DNA from: Engraulis encrasicolus
Taxonomy: Eukaryota; Chordata; Actinopteri; Clupeiformes; Engraulidae
Reading direction: 5' to 3'
NCBI RefSeq assembly: GCF_034702125.1
Contig: NC_085871.1
Location: forward strand, 34,453,248 to 34,517,247
Length of the DNA stretch: 64,000 nt
Of the stretch, positions 33,490-49,436 are shown in pieces. The first letter of the stretch is position 1. The number at the start of each line of letters is the position of its first letter. The notes under the pieces were generated by a model. That model saw only the letters and a program-made list of their open reading frames with translations, was not told where the DNA came from and searched no databases. The translations under genes were made by a program, and so were the position numbers.

Positions 33490-33581
<92 letters not shown>
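33386..33581. repeat. Poly-G tract followed by (CA)n
   Basis: About 75 bp of nearly pure G (33386-33460), then about 90 bp of CA (33493-33581). The G run is a likely sequencing and assembly weak point and could form G-quadruplexes. The frames through it are artefacts. Confidence 0.95.
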
Positions 33582-33583
<2 letters not shown>

Positions 33584-33599
33584 GAGGGGGTCCCCTTGT

Positions 33600-34678
33600 C
33601 TCATCCATCATCTTCTCTGGTGGTGGTCTGTTGATGAAGTTATCTTGCGGTCAAAGAAATAAAACAAGAGCACTCCAGATACATTCAAAGCATTATACTT
33701 ATCCGGAATTGAAACTTATTCAGAGTGTCTGTTTTGGGGGCTGCAGCTGAGTGCACTTTGAAGTCTTGGCAAAGGCTCGTATTTGACGGTCATTCCGAGC
33801 GACGACTACTTTCGAAAGTCATTTGTAATTTAGGATCCTCTTTCACATCCCTGGAAACTAAAGCCTTGAGTATTTACACTATCTTAGGTGGCGGCCCTTA
33901 CGTGAAGTCCTGATTACAACATCTCTAGTGTCAAATGCTAGCACTCCTTAGACTTCCTGGACTTGTTTTGTAAGCCAGCCCGTCACAACCAGTCACACAA
34001 ACTAGGTAATTGCCTAGGGGCCCCCCAGATGAAAGGGGGGCCCTTGTAGGTAATGACTGGTTATGTACTTGTATTCAAATGGTGGGTAATGACAACTTAG
34101 TTAGTGTGGCAGCATCTCCCTAAATTCAATGATAGAAAAAAAGTGCAATGGCACTGCTATCAAAATCTCTCTCAAAGGGGGGCTCCGATCCTCAACAGTT
34201 TGGAGTGCAGAGACACACAGGACATGGCTAAGTGAGAGTGTGCACAATCATGAATACATGCACACCTGGGACAGGGCAGCTGACAGCTTTGGCTGGGCCC
34301 TGGGGCCCCAGTGTTGCTGTTGACTATTCACGTGATGTGAGGGGAGGTTGCTCTCTTCCAAGGGCTCCCAAATGCCATGAAACGGCCCTGTATTTAAGTT
34401 GTGTTTGTCAGTGATGACTTTAAATGTTTACTTTGGGAGGAGATGTGGAAAGCAAAGGAACAGTAACTGCATTGGGAAAGTCGGCATGGAAACCACAAAA
34501 GGAGCTGATTGTCCTTGACAGTTTTGGGGTGGAGAGGAGTCGAATGAACATTGCGTTAACATCACTGCTAAAAGCAACCAATGTCTTGAAGGAATAAATA
34601 AGACATCTTCATTTTAAAATATAATTTAAACCAAGCTAAAGAAAAGATATCATGCAGTGAGTTATCATACATTGACAT
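33600..34678. other. Spacer with GGGGCCC-rich repeat scraps
   Basis: Around 34010-34050 and 34290-34320 there are GGGGCCCCCC/GGGGGGCCC words typical of short fish inverted-repeat elements, but I could not define ends. No gene recognised. Confidence 0.35.
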
Positions 34679-34992
34679 GTTCCCCGGGTCCTATATGTTC
34701 CCCGGTCTTTAAATGAGACTGAGGACCTTAGGGCCCTTTTTTTTTTAAAGGGTTCTATGTTCCCCGCATTGTATCTAACCCTTCCCAAAATCATCCCTAA
34801 ACCTAACCTGTCAGTAAGGCAATGTTTCTGAGTTGTAAATGTGTGCCCTGACCAAAACTATCCCTAAACCTAACCTGTCACAGGTTCAACAACAACCTGC
34901 ACTTTGCCATGCGGCAGCAGTCTACTTGGAAGTCTTTTTTGAAAAAAAGGTTCCTAAGTTCTCTGGTTGCGGGGAACATAGGACCCGGGGAA
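34679..34992. mobile_element. MITE with GTTCCCCGGGTCCTAT ends
   Basis: The left end GTTCCCCGGGTCCTAT-(AT)-GTTCCCCG is inverted at the right, where GCGGGGAACATAGGACC is followed by CGGGGAAC. The core has CCCTAAACCTAACCTGTCAG twice and TGCCCTGACCAAAAC, shared with the element at 25853. 314 bp, noncoding. Confidence 0.8.
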
Positions 34993-35194
34993 CGCACATG
35001 TAGGATGACCCTGTCAGGGGTTGCCTGCGTGGGTATACTAGAAGTTAAATGAAAACCCTCTGTTATGTATGAATGTTGTGTTTGAAATGTACAATTGTTA
35101 AATATAAATGTGATATAGACTGACATGTTCGGATATTTCATATTTGAAATGGTTCATCTTTGCAAGTAAGCAAGACATTTTGAAAATTCATCTT

Positions 35195-35341
35195 TCTGGC
35201 CCTACCATGGCTCTAACAGTAGAGCATAGGCAGTTACACCGGCGACCCATGTTCGATTCCGGACCAGGTCCTTTGCCGTACCTTCCCCATCGCTCCCTGC
35301 TCTCTCACTGTCCTGTCGTTAATAAACTAATAAAAAGAACA
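35195..35341 (+). mobile_element. tRNA-derived SINE
   Basis: A tRNA-like head has an A-box-like GGCTCTAACAGTAGAGC and a B box GTTCGATTCC (35251-35260). A body ending in CTCTCACTGTCCTGTCGTTAA and a short AATAAA-type tail follows, as in common fish tRNA SINEs. Confidence 0.75.
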
Positions 35342-35675
35342 AACACATTTTTTTGAAAAAAAAATCATGTATCTTTTCTATCACTGGTATCAAAAATCTT
35401 GTCAGCATTATTTCTAGCAAGTGATAGTCAAGACTTTGCCGCTTCTAATTCGTCTCAGGGGCTCTGGATCAGCGAATCAACTCTCCTCACTCCTCATTTG
35501 TCAGTTTCAAATTTGGCGCCTTTTAAAAGTTCCGCGTTTTGTTCCAAACTCTTTCCTGCTTCATTCTTCCCCACCCAGCTCACACCCACCCACAGCTCCA
35601 CCATGTTGTGTATGACATGGGCCAGTGGTTTTCAAAGTGGGGGTCAGGGAGCCCTGGGGACCTGCAAGGAGATGC

Positions 35676-36519
35676 TTAAAGTGGTAGTTCGCTATTTTAG
35701 ACATTAAGCCTTGTTTGTGTGACTTCTGGGGTGAAGTAGAGATGTTCTCATCACAATTTTGACATTTGGTGCTGAACGGAGCATTTGGGTATTCAAGACT
35801 GCAGCCCCCCCCACCTTTACATTGACTCCAATGAAGCACTCAAGCAATCGATCATAAAATGGCATTAAACTTTCGTTTGCAGAGACATGAAACTCACCGA
35901 GTGGTCAGAGGTGGGCAGCGATACGTTGGCTCGAAAATCACCGCGAAATACGCTTCCAGAGAAGATATATTCATTATTGTCCGTCTTCATTGATTGTATT
36001 GGTTTGACTAGTATTACTCCGCGCGACCGGAAATGGGGGTGCGTTTGTTTACGTTACTATCTATGGTTTGTATGCAAGCTGTAGTTTTTGTAGCCAGTCC
36101 CACTCAAAGATAGCCGTTCTACCTCGCTCCTTGATGTCTACATAAACAACACACTATCGCTACCTACTGGCTGGATGTCTACTGCTATTCAACGGCGTCT
36201 GGGGAAAAATAGGTCCGCCAAATGCTAAACAACAGTTAGAAGGCATATTTCGCTGCAATTTTCGGGTCAATTTATCGCTGTCTACCACTGACCACACGGT
36301 GAGTTCCATGTCTTCTCAAACAAAAGTTTAATGCCATTTTATAATCGATTGCTTGAGTGCTCTATTGGAGTCAATGTAAAGGTGGGGGGGCTGAAGTCTT
36401 GGATACCCAAATGCTCCGTTCAGCACCAAATGTCAAAATTGTGATGAGAACATCTCTACTTCACCCCAGAAGTCACAGAAACAGGGCTTAATGTCTAAAA
36501 TAGCGAACTACCACTTTAA
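35676..36519. mobile_element. 844-bp TTAA-flanked foldback element
   Basis: Flanked by TTAA on both sides. The left arm begins AGTGGTAGTTCGCTATTTTA and is matched by its inverse at the right for about 240 bp, with few mismatches (for example CAATCGATCATAAAATGGC). The unique centre of roughly 370 bp has no recognised protein. Confidence 0.88.
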
Positions 36520-36720
36520 GGGTCTGTTACTTAAAATATGCAAATTTGTTTACTTCAAGACACATTCGAATGCCCTGGATTTGTATACATTCTTGCTTTG
36601 CATGGCCACTGCTATAGGCTACAGTATGTTGCCTGTTCTACTTCGATAGATTTACATGATGTAAATGGTGTGCAGAATTTTTTTATTGGCAGGGTGTTTA
36701 TACCCTTTCCAGGGGGCAAT

Positions 36721-37239
36721 CGCCATTCCGACACACCGCCATTCCGACAGTATTTGATTGTCATTCCGAGCCATTCCGAGTCATTTAAACATTGTTGCAA
36801 GTGCTTAGAGGCGCGTGAACAACGTCCTAACTCTATTGACATTTGCAGGAGCATAACAGCGAACATTGTTAATGGCATTAATAACTGCATGGTTGACCCA
36901 CCTCCCTTCATTTGCTATTGGTCGAGGGCAGAACAGGCTGAGCCTAAGTTTAAACCAAACATTTTTTAGTCCCAATAAAACGTCTCTGCTTGAACAACGT
37001 CACCGCCTTGAACACGCCTCTACCCAGGACGGTTGTAAATGCTCAAAGTTGACTAGTTCCCGGCAAAGTGGGTGGAGTTTCCCGCTGTGGAGGGAAGGGA
37101 ATCTTCATAAACAAGCTTCTGGCCTGATAGTGTAGATGAGCCGAATGTGTTGCGTCACTGCGAGGGCGGAGCCTGGGTAGGAAAAACGGTTCCTTGCAAT
37201 AAAACGTCAATGTCAGGATTGGGGTGCGTCGGAATGGCG
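36721..37239. repeat. Block bounded by CGCCATTCCGAC inverted repeats
   Basis: CGCCATTCCGAC occurs at 36721 and 36737 and inverted at 37228-37239. Further CATTCCGA words lie between. Possibly another non-autonomous element. The translated frames inside match nothing known to me. Confidence 0.5.
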
Positions 37240-37330
37240 GGGTGTAACCCACTTTCCATATTAGGGGGGCCTTAGCTGAGGTTTACCAGTATATGGAGGG
37301 CCTTGCATTGGTTATGTTTGGGAACCCCTG

Positions 37331-40440
<3,110 letters not shown>

Positions 40441-40442
40441 GT

Positions 40443-40617
40443 ATAGCCCCTTAATGCGTGCCGTACTTCCTGAGGCACGCTGTAATAGACATTGAAAGTT
40501 AACTACTATAGTACTACACTACTATGACAGCCCACAGGGCCTTTAGTAATACATTACGACTTGGTCATTGCCATTCTGGTAACGGCTAAGTTATAAAGCC
40601 GTGACTTAAGGGGTTAA
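40443..40617. mobile_element. Small MITE, AGCCCCTTAA ends
   Basis: ATAGCCCCTTAATGCGTGCCG on the left and AAGCCGTGACTTAAGGGGTTA on the right are imperfect inverted repeats. 175 bp, noncoding. Confidence 0.5.
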
Positions 40618-40635
40618 TATTTATTTTTCTTCAAA

Positions 40636-40946
40636 ATGCTACTATTACTATGTCAGAACGCTATAAAGGACTTTTTAGGAAAAGCACAAAAGCACAACAA
40701 TTACCTCTTAATGTATGTCCTCTACAAGTCATCTGTTGTCCACTTTAAATGTCTGTATGAGCACTGTCTATGTCCATACTCTCTTAAGTCCATGTATAAG
40801 TACTGTCTATGTCTATACTGTCTATGTCCTTACCTAGATTAGTCTATGTCTGTATGGGAAAGCAAGAAATGTAATTTCAAATTCTTTGTATGACCAGTGC
40901 ATGTAAAGAAATTGACAATAAAACCTACTTGACTTGACTTGACTTG
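40636..40946 (+). mobile_element. LINE 3' tail with (CTTGA)n
   Basis: Ends with AAATTGACAATAAAACC followed by tandem TACTTGACTTGACTTGACTT, the form of 3' ends of several fish non-LTR elements. No RT codons are left. Confidence 0.45.
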
Positions 40947-41039
40947 TTAATTGCCTTCAACCAGACTCTTTTAACAAATTCCAATAAGTTCATGGAAACA
41001 GGATATTCTAATTAGATTGAGTATTGATCCAGGTAGAGA

Positions 41040-41157
41040 TAGAAGAAGAAGAAGAAGAAGAAGAAGAAGAAGAAGAAGAAGAAGAAGAAGAAGAAGAAGA
41101 AGAAGAAGAAGAAGAAGAAGAAGAAGAAGAAGAAAAAGAAAAGAAAAGAAAAGAAAA
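41040..41157. repeat. (GAA)n microsatellite
   Basis: About 95 bp of GAA (read as GAAGAA) followed by AAAAG units. Purine-only; could form triplex DNA. Poly-Glu, poly-Leu and poly-Ser frames here are artefacts. Confidence 0.97.
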
Positions 41158-41561
41158 GTCGCATTTGCAAAGGGCACAGCCTGAAGGAGTACATGGCCAA
41201 AACATTTTTTACAATCGTCCAACCACTGGCCAAATTTTTTTTTTACCTTTCCAGAGGCAATGGAGATTATAGGCCAAGCCATTGTGACATGCCTAGACGC
41301 TGTATATCTCAGCCCTATGGATCGTGCTTACCAAGACACAGAGTAGCTAGGGGGAAACCTCTTTAACCTTGATGGATCAGCCCTACAGGCGAATGAATTT
41401 GACATGAGGCACCATGCTTTCAGCACCTTTTTGAGTCTAAGCCCCCATAGACTAGTATGTAATGGGGTGCAGTGTGCTAACAGGCCATATCACAGGCATT
41501 GCCCATGAGGAGCGGTGTAAAATATACCCAAAATAAAAATACATGTTAGGGTATAGACCCA

Positions 41562-41647
41562 TGCTAAATTGTTCAAATCAGGCATTCAGATTGCAAATTC
41601 TACATGTTAAATTGTTCAAATCAGGCATTCAGATTGCAAATTCTACA
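41562..41647. repeat. 43-bp tandem duplication
   Basis: AAATTGTTCAAATCAGGCAT and the following bases to TTCTACAT occur twice in direct succession with period 43 and almost no divergence. Confidence 0.88.
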
Positions 41648-41649
41648 TA

Positions 41650-42225
41650 AATTAAAACGCCCAACATCAGTGTTTCACTCAATTAGTTAAATTGTAATAA
41701 TAGATCAATCATAATATGTTCTTAAGCAACAAAGACATGTAGGCTAATGACATTTAGCCAGTGTGATGCTGCTGTTTGGTGAACACATGTTAGGCCAGGC
41801 CATATGTCAGCTACAGTAGATGGCATAAAATGAACAGAAAAATGCTGATTGCATTTTTTAAATGATACAAGTTTCCAACCTACTGTAAGCGAACCAAAAA
41901 AAAAAAACATTGTAGGTGCTGCCTACCAGGCTGCTTTTCCACTTTTTCAAATCACGGGTATGTCTCATCTGAGATAAGGTTGCGATAGCCAGGCTACCTC
42001 ATCTGAAAAGTGGCCTGGATTTGGGCATGAAACTCCTGACCTGACAAGGGGGTTCACTCTGGGCCTGGTGATTACACAGATTACACAGATTTTTTTATGA
42101 AAAAGAAAAAAGAGATTTGACTGCTAAAGAGATTCACGTGCATGTGCATGGTGCTCTAGTTTAGGTCGCCTCTCTTAACTGATATGCCTACATGTTTCCA
42201 ACAACAATGCAGCTTCAGCCGCAGT

Positions 42226-42258
<33 letters not shown>

Positions 42259-42652
42259 ATCTGTCCTGATAAAACACCCATCTCTCTCCACGCCTCACTC
42301 ACCTGCCAGAGCTTTCACTGAGGATGCCGGTGGCCTGTTGCTTTGCCCCGTTAAGTTTTTAAAACTGAACAGCTGTTGATTTGTGGGTGTTCCTTGTTTT
42401 TTTTTTTTTGAGGCCATTCTCCTTCCTCATTTCCATGCCGTGCTGCGCTTCACTTTTAATTTCGCAGGTGACCCCAAATAATACATTCCAGGCATACCTG
42501 GGCCAAGTTCTAGCCACGGTTGCAACGCAGAGGGAGGAGGACAAACGAAGCGTGTCACAACCAACGGAGGGTTCCTTATCTATCGCCTCTCTCTACAAAA
42601 TACCTGAAGCCCATCTGGACTGCCGGCCCCGGGTCTGGGCGCTCCTCTCAGC
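41650..42652. other. Spacer with (CAG)n
   Basis: A (CAG)n of about 11 units at 42223-42255. Otherwise no recognised feature. Confidence 0.45.
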
Positions 42653-42854
42653 CAGGGCTGGACTGGGCAAGAAATAGGGCCCGGGCACTTTTGCCTTAAA
42701 GGGCCCCTCATAATTACCGGTGCAGAACTGACTCACGGGTGGGCCCTGCACATTTTTTTAAATATTTTTTTTACATTTCTGAAAATAGGGGCCCACCAGG
42801 GTAGTGGGGCCCACCGGGACATGCCCGCTATGCCAGATGGCCAGTCCAGCCCTG
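42653..42854. mobile_element. 202-bp hAT MITE
   Basis: Ends CAGGGCTGGACTGGG and CCAGTCCAGCCCTG are inverted. A perfect 8-bp duplication CTCTCAGC flanks it (42645-42652 and 42855-42862). GGGCCC-rich interior. Confidence 0.92.
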
Positions 42855-43206
42855 CTCTCAGCTCTTGCTCAGCTCAGTTCAGCAAGCAAGCCCCAGCCGA
42901 ATGAATGGCACGGCTGTTATCTCCGACTCCCATCGCATAGCTGGGTTCTCCTCAGTGGGACAGCGTTCGTTGGCATGCATGCCAAGGGCAAAGGAATCAC
43001 ACAGGTGGTGCGCTCCCGAGAGGGCGAGGGATGGGTAGAGGGGTTGATGAGGGTGATGAGGTTGGGATAGCAACGTGCCGGGCTGGGCTGGGCGGGGACG
43101 GAAAAGAAAAACACCCGGGCTTTTTTGTCTTAATTTAGCCTCCATCACATACAACCCATTTTTTCGTACTATGCTTGACTCCGTATACTGTCTTCATTGA
43201 AGATGG

Positions 43207-43316
43207 TACCACGCACTGATGAAGGCTTGTTAGCCGAAACGCGTTTGCTTTTTGGACATGGTGGTAATATAAATAAATAATGAGACGCAGTTTGTGAGTG
43301 CGGATTTCTTCTTCCT
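43207..43316 (+). mobile_element. 110-bp retroposed repeat with 14-bp target duplication
   Basis: TTCATTGAAGATGG occurs at 43193-43206 and 43317-43330. The insert contains GATGAAGGCTTGTTAGCCG, AAACGCGTTTG and GGTGGTAATATAAATAAATA, the same text that forms both arms of the palindrome at 60773-60920. Confidence 0.8.
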
Positions 43317-43330
43317 TTCATTGAAGATGG

Positions 43331-44393
<1,063 letters not shown>

Positions 44394-44763
44394 AAGGGGT
44401 AATTGGCTTCCACATAACCTCATTCTGTTGTAATCAACCTTGTCACCTTTCTGCATGGTCGTTCTGGTGTAATGACATATTTCACACACAAGAAACTTCT
44501 CTCATTCTTCATCTGCCGTTCACATCTGTGATATGTGGCTAGGTGAGGGTGACAAACCATTGTCCACATTTTTTCATTGACTTTAAAGGTTGGTTACACA
44601 GACACACAAACAAATGCACACATGCACATACATGAGGGTGCACACATGCACACACAAACGCACGCACACCACTTCATATTTTTGACCATCTTTTTAAAAG
44701 AATTGTCCTGGAGCCATGACACTTAATACTTTAGCAGGAGATGATGATGATGATGATGATGAT

Positions 44764-44810
<47 letters not shown>

Positions 44811-45143
44811 AATTAATTAATTATTTTTCGTTTGTTTTTTTTTCTTTTTTTTTCCTCATGCACTCCAAAAAAAGAATACGTAAGGGGTAGCAATAGGGAT
44901 TGGAGACTCACTTTTGTGTTTTATGTTGATTTGTTTTGTTTTTGGGTGGGGATTTTTGTTTCTAAATGGGGGAGGGAAGGATTGGGGGGAGGGGAGGAGG
45001 GAAATACCCGACAGGAAATATTTGAGAAAGGAATGGACTGATAGCTTTAGTTGGATATATTTTTACTTTTTTCCTAGGTTTAAGCCTATGGATAATGATA
45101 TTGAACCACCTTTTAGGCTATAGAATAAGAAAAGTAAAACAAA

Positions 45144-45824
45144 ATGTCAAGTGGAGAATATAGAATAGCAAGCTATAATACAAATGGGCTAGCTGACAAG
45201 AAAAAGCGTAATCAAGTTTTTACTTGGCTCAAAGAAAAACACTTTAGTTTAATTTGCTTACAAGAGACTCACTCAGAATCAGCTGATGAACATCTCTGGA
45301 GAGAGGAATGGGGAGGGCCAGTAATATTTTCACATGGTTCCAAAAACAAACGGGGGGTGATGGTATTACTTGGAAAACACTTAACAATTAAAATACATGG
45401 ATATGACTCTGACCCTCAAGGGAGATGGTTAATCCTAAGAATGGCTGTAGAGGAAAAATGTATCTGCTTAGTTAATGTATATGGGCCAAATTCTGATGAT
45501 CCAACTTTTTTTGGAAGCATACATGATGAAATGAATGAAGATTCTTATAAGTGTGATTATTATATCATGGTCGGAGATCACAATGTGGTCCAAAATGGGG
45601 AAATTGACCGTAAAGGGGGTATTAGAACCGAGTACCATCCCCAAAGTCAGAAAGAAATTAAAGCAATAATGAATGGTAAAGACATGGTGGATATTTGGAG
45701 ATTAAAGAATCCTAAATTACGGAACTATACATGGAGAAGACAAAATCAAGCAAGCCGTATTGACTATTTTTTAATTTCCTTTTCTCTGGTTTCAAAGGTT
45801 AAAAAAGCAATGAAGATAAAATAA
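45144..45824 (+). pseudogene. LINE ORF2 endonuclease domain
   Basis: 226 codons from ATG 45144. Endonuclease/exonuclease/phosphatase fold motifs in order: SYNTNGL (residues 10-16), LQETH (39-43, catalytic Glu41), VNVYGPN, GDHN (usually GDFN) and SRIDYFLIS. The final catalytic SDH lies at 45827-45835, just past the stop, in another frame, so a 1-nt indel near 45815-45824 splits the ORF. The domain nicks target DNA to prime reverse transcription. Confidence 0.88.
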
Positions 45825-45825
45825 G

Positions 45826-47569
45826 ATCAGACCATCAATTAATTTCTTTGCACTTAGATATAGCAGATCATCCTAGAGGTAAATCCTATTGGAAATTTAA
45901 CCAGAAACTGCTGGAGGATTCTGTCTTCATAGACAAAACTAACATTTTCATCAAGAACTTTTTCTTAGATAATGTAGGCTCAGCAGACCCTCAAATTGTA
46001 TGGGATACATTTAAGTGTGTTTTCAGAGGACACACAATAAAAATGGCATCATTTACAAAAAAACAAAATGAATTAAAAGAATTGAACATAAAAAATGAGA
46101 TTGACACGTTAACCGCACTTGCGGACAAAGTCAATGCTACACAAAGTATGTTTGATAGACTGGAACAGAAACAACAAGAATACGAACAATTAATGCAAGA
46201 GAAAATAAATAATACATATTATTCAAAAAAAGCTGAATGGATGGAAAAAGGAGAAAAATGTAATAAATTATTCTTGAGCTTACAACGAAATAATGTATCC
46301 AAGAAAAATATCCATCGACTAATAGATAGTAAAAATATTATAAAAACCACAACAGAAGAAATCATGGAAGACATTGAGAATTATTTTACTGACATATTTA
46401 CACCAGATCATATAGATGAACATGATGACACCTTTTTTCAAAAGAAAGTTCAAATTGATGAAGAATCAAAACAATCATGTGAAGGTCCCATCACAGAGGA
46501 GGAACTCAAAGAAGCAATTTTTTCATTTAAAAAAGGAAAAACACCAGGACTAGATGGGATCCCCATTGAAGTTTACCAGACTTTTTATGACTTGATTAAA
46601 AACCCTTTACTGGAGTGTTTTAATTTCTCTTATGAAAAAGGTACACTTTCAGATACACAAAAGCAAAGCGTAATCTCTTTGCTCCTCAAACAAGACCCTA
46701 ATGGAAAATATAAAGACCCCACTCAACTTAAAAACTGGAGACCTCTCACCTTACAGGGGTATGACTCCAAAATACTGGCAAAATGTATTGCAACAAGAAT
46801 TAAAAAAGTACTACCATCAATAATACATAATGACCAAACAGGTTTCATACAAGGACGGAACATATCAAATAGTATCAGACAAATAATTGAAATAATTGAA
46901 CACTATGATAACAAAAACAAAGCTGGATTAATATTTATTGCTGATTTTGAGAAGGCCTTCGATAAAATCAGTTGGGGCTTCATTAACAAATGTTTAAAAC
47001 ACTTTAACTTTGGAGACTCTTTAATAGAGTGGGTCAAAGTGATGTATGAAGGCGCTATCTGCAAAGTTCTAAATAATGGGCATTTATCCAAGTCAATAGC
47101 AATACGAAGGGGAGTCAAGCAAGGCTGTCCTTTGTCTCCCTATCTTTTTATCATTGCAATTGAGATCTTGGCAATGAAAGTAAGATCTAACAGAGGAATA
47201 AAAGGTTTAGAATTAAATGGTATTAATAATAAAGTATGTATGTATGCAGATGACTCCAGTTTCATGATAAAACCAGACAATGAATCGCTTTATAATCTGA
47301 TTAGTGACCTGAATAACTTTTCAAAAATATCAGGGCTTAAACCCAATTATGAGAAATGTAGGATATTGCGACTTGGTTATTTGAAGAATAGTGATTTCTG
47401 TCTTCCATGTGATCTTCCGGTGGAATGGGTAGATGGAGCCGTCAACATTCTTGGCATCCATATACCCCACAATATTGAAGAAATATCCTTAATTAATTAT
47501 AAATGCAAGTTGAGTAAATTAAATTCCATTTTACAGCCATGGCAAGGTAATCATCTGACTGTAAAGTAA
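45826..47569 (+). pseudogene. LINE ORF2 reverse transcriptase domain
   Basis: Long open segment with RT landmarks: TPGLDGIPIEVY, NWRPLTLQGYDSKILAK, TGFIQGRNI, ADFEKAFDKISW (catalytic Asp at about residue 366 counted from 45848), GVKQGCPLSPYLF and YADD (about 466-469). Both catalytic motifs are intact. It ends at TAA 47567-47569. The homologous reading continues in another frame (INSLVVSQFTYLMLALPSPP), so this stop is a frameshift, not the real end. Confidence 0.92.
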
Positions 47570-48921
47570 CACTTATAAATTCCTTAGTTGTGTCTCAATT
47601 TACGTATTTAATGTTAGCACTCCCTTCACCTCCTGAAATCTTTTTTAAAGAATATGAACAACAAATATTTAAGTTTATCTGGAATGGCAAAAAAAGATAA
47701 AGTTAGACGAGCATATCTATATAATGATTATGAGGTAGGTGGTACGCAACTGTTAAACCTGAGAGCAATGAATAAATCATTAAAAGCATCTCTCATACAA
47801 AAATTTTATTTTAATCCAGACTGGTTTTCAAGCAAATTGCTCAGAAACATCCATCCGTTGTTTGAGAAAAAAATGTACCCATTTTTACAGATTAGTCCAA
47901 CACACTTTAATAAGATGGAAAGCATTATACAGAAAGCTTCTAGCTTCTTGATGGAGGCACTGCAAAGTTGGCTTCACTTTCAGTATTATCCGCCAGAAAA
48001 AGCTGAAGATATATTGCAACAAATCTTGTGGCTTAACTCTAACATTTTGAGTGGAGGCAAAGTTATTTTCTTTAAACAAATGTTCATTAAAGGAATTACT
48101 TTTGTGAATGACATTGTAAACGAGAAACATCAAATCCTCTCATATAAACAGTTAGAGACAGGTATGGGGAGGTATGTACAACTCAACAATACAATCAGTT
48201 GACCTCTTCTCTATCATCAAGGTGGAAGCAAAAAATTAAAATGAGCAGTGACAGTAATTTAGTGTGTAGACTAAATATAAAAGTAGAACAAATGGCTAAA
48301 TCAAACAAAATAAACAAGGGAAAATATATAAGTTTTATTTACATACAGATAAATTGGTTGAGATCCCATGTAATATGTTTGATAGCTGGGAAAAAATGAT
48401 TGATTCTCCTCTCTTATGGAAGGAAATCTTCAATAATTTGTATGAATCATCATTAGATATAAAAATAAGTTTTTTTTCAATACCAAATTAATTTTTAAAT
48501 ACTTAAACACAAGAAAATGCTTCACATTTGGGGTATAGAAAAAACAAATCCATTGTGTCGCTTCTGTTTAGAAGAAGAGGAAACTCCAGAACACTTATTT
48601 TGGTATTGTCCTTTAACTGTTACACTTTGGTTTGAAATAGAACGTTGGCTGTTAAAATACAACATCAGTCTATGCTTGGATCTCCCTACAGTGCTCCTGG
48701 GCGATGTAGCAAATGAAAAGCCAAGCAATACAAAATATAATTATTTTGTTGGGTAAAGTATTTATACATAAAACGATGGATTTAAAAAAGTTGAAATTAA
48801 GAGTCTTTAAAAATTATGTCAGATATTATTGTAAAATAGAGTGTATAATGGCTTGTGAAACAGGTAAAACAATATATGCAGATAGGTGGTCTAAGATAAA
48901 ACATGGAGAAGGATGGCTTTA
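47570..48921 (+). pseudogene. LINE ORF2 C-terminal part, multiply frameshifted
   Basis: After FKFIWNGK in one frame the reading returns to the RT frame (DKVRRAYLYNDYEVGGTQLLNL, from about 47690). It is interrupted again near 48200. At 48517-48756 it carries the Cys/His motif CRFC...EEETPEHLFWYCP typical of the Tx1/L1-like ORF2 C-terminus, and ends around 48921 with KTIYADRWSKI. At least four lesions in total. Confidence 0.8.
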
Positions 48922-49436
48922 GGTACCTTCTTTTTTCCCTTTCTGTTTAGTTCATAAATGTCTAAGGTATAATTTCTAAGCATATCAGCGCAAAAGTGAA
49001 TTATAATTCCTTCCTGGGATGGGGGCGGGGGTTTTGGGGGGGGGGGGGGGGTAGTAGTGTTGTTTAATTAATATATAGTTTGACGTGTTGGGGGACACTC
49101 AGATTGGTTTTGTATATATTTTTTTTCTCCTGTCTTTATCCTTTTTTCTGTATCCTTTTATTATCCTTAATTGTATATTACATTTTGCTTTTTAAAAGAA
49201 AAATGAAGAGAAATTTAAAAAAAAAGAAAAAAAAAGGAAGACAATATAGGTCCCCCATAAGGGGGGGTGGTGGTTTGGGATAAAAAAAAAATAAAAAAAT
49301 AAAAAATAAAAAATAAAAAAAAATACTTTAGCAGGAGACGATAAAAGACAAAGATGGGATTCGTAATAGATGAGATGGATTTAAGACTAACCTACCGTGA
49401 AGATGAATGATAACATCACTGTCATAACAAAAGGTG

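Larger units (their letters stand above)
35623..37330. mobile_element. hAT-like element carrying nested insertions
   Basis: The left end CAGTGGTTTTCAAAGTGGGG and right end TTATGTTTGGGAACCCCTG have the form of hAT termini. Flanks (ACATGGGC, GCTTAGGC) match only 5/8, so the pairing is tentative. Inside are the 844-bp TTAA element (35676-36519) and a block bounded by CGCCATTCCGAC repeats (36721-37239). Confidence 0.5.
44742..49321 (+). mobile_element. Tx1/L1-like non-LTR retrotransposon, degraded
   Basis: Target duplications AATACTTTAGCAGGAGA at 44725-44741 and 49322-49338 (17/17) delimit the insertion. It starts with a (GAT)n run (44741-44808) and ends in an A-rich tail with AAATAAAA units. 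ORF2 remnants in order: apurinic-type endonuclease, RT, and a C-terminal Cys/His motif. ORF1 is not seen, so the copy is 5' truncated or has lost it. Base composition is clearly more A-rich than the neighbourhood. Confidence 0.9.

Noticed and set aside
36538..36969. 143-codon frame
   Set aside because: No recognisable domain; it overlaps the CGCCATTCCGAC repeat block.
41008..41282. Poly-Glu / poly-Leu / poly-Ser / poly-Phe frames
   Set aside because: Produced by the (GAA)n array in all frames; no flanking coding signal.
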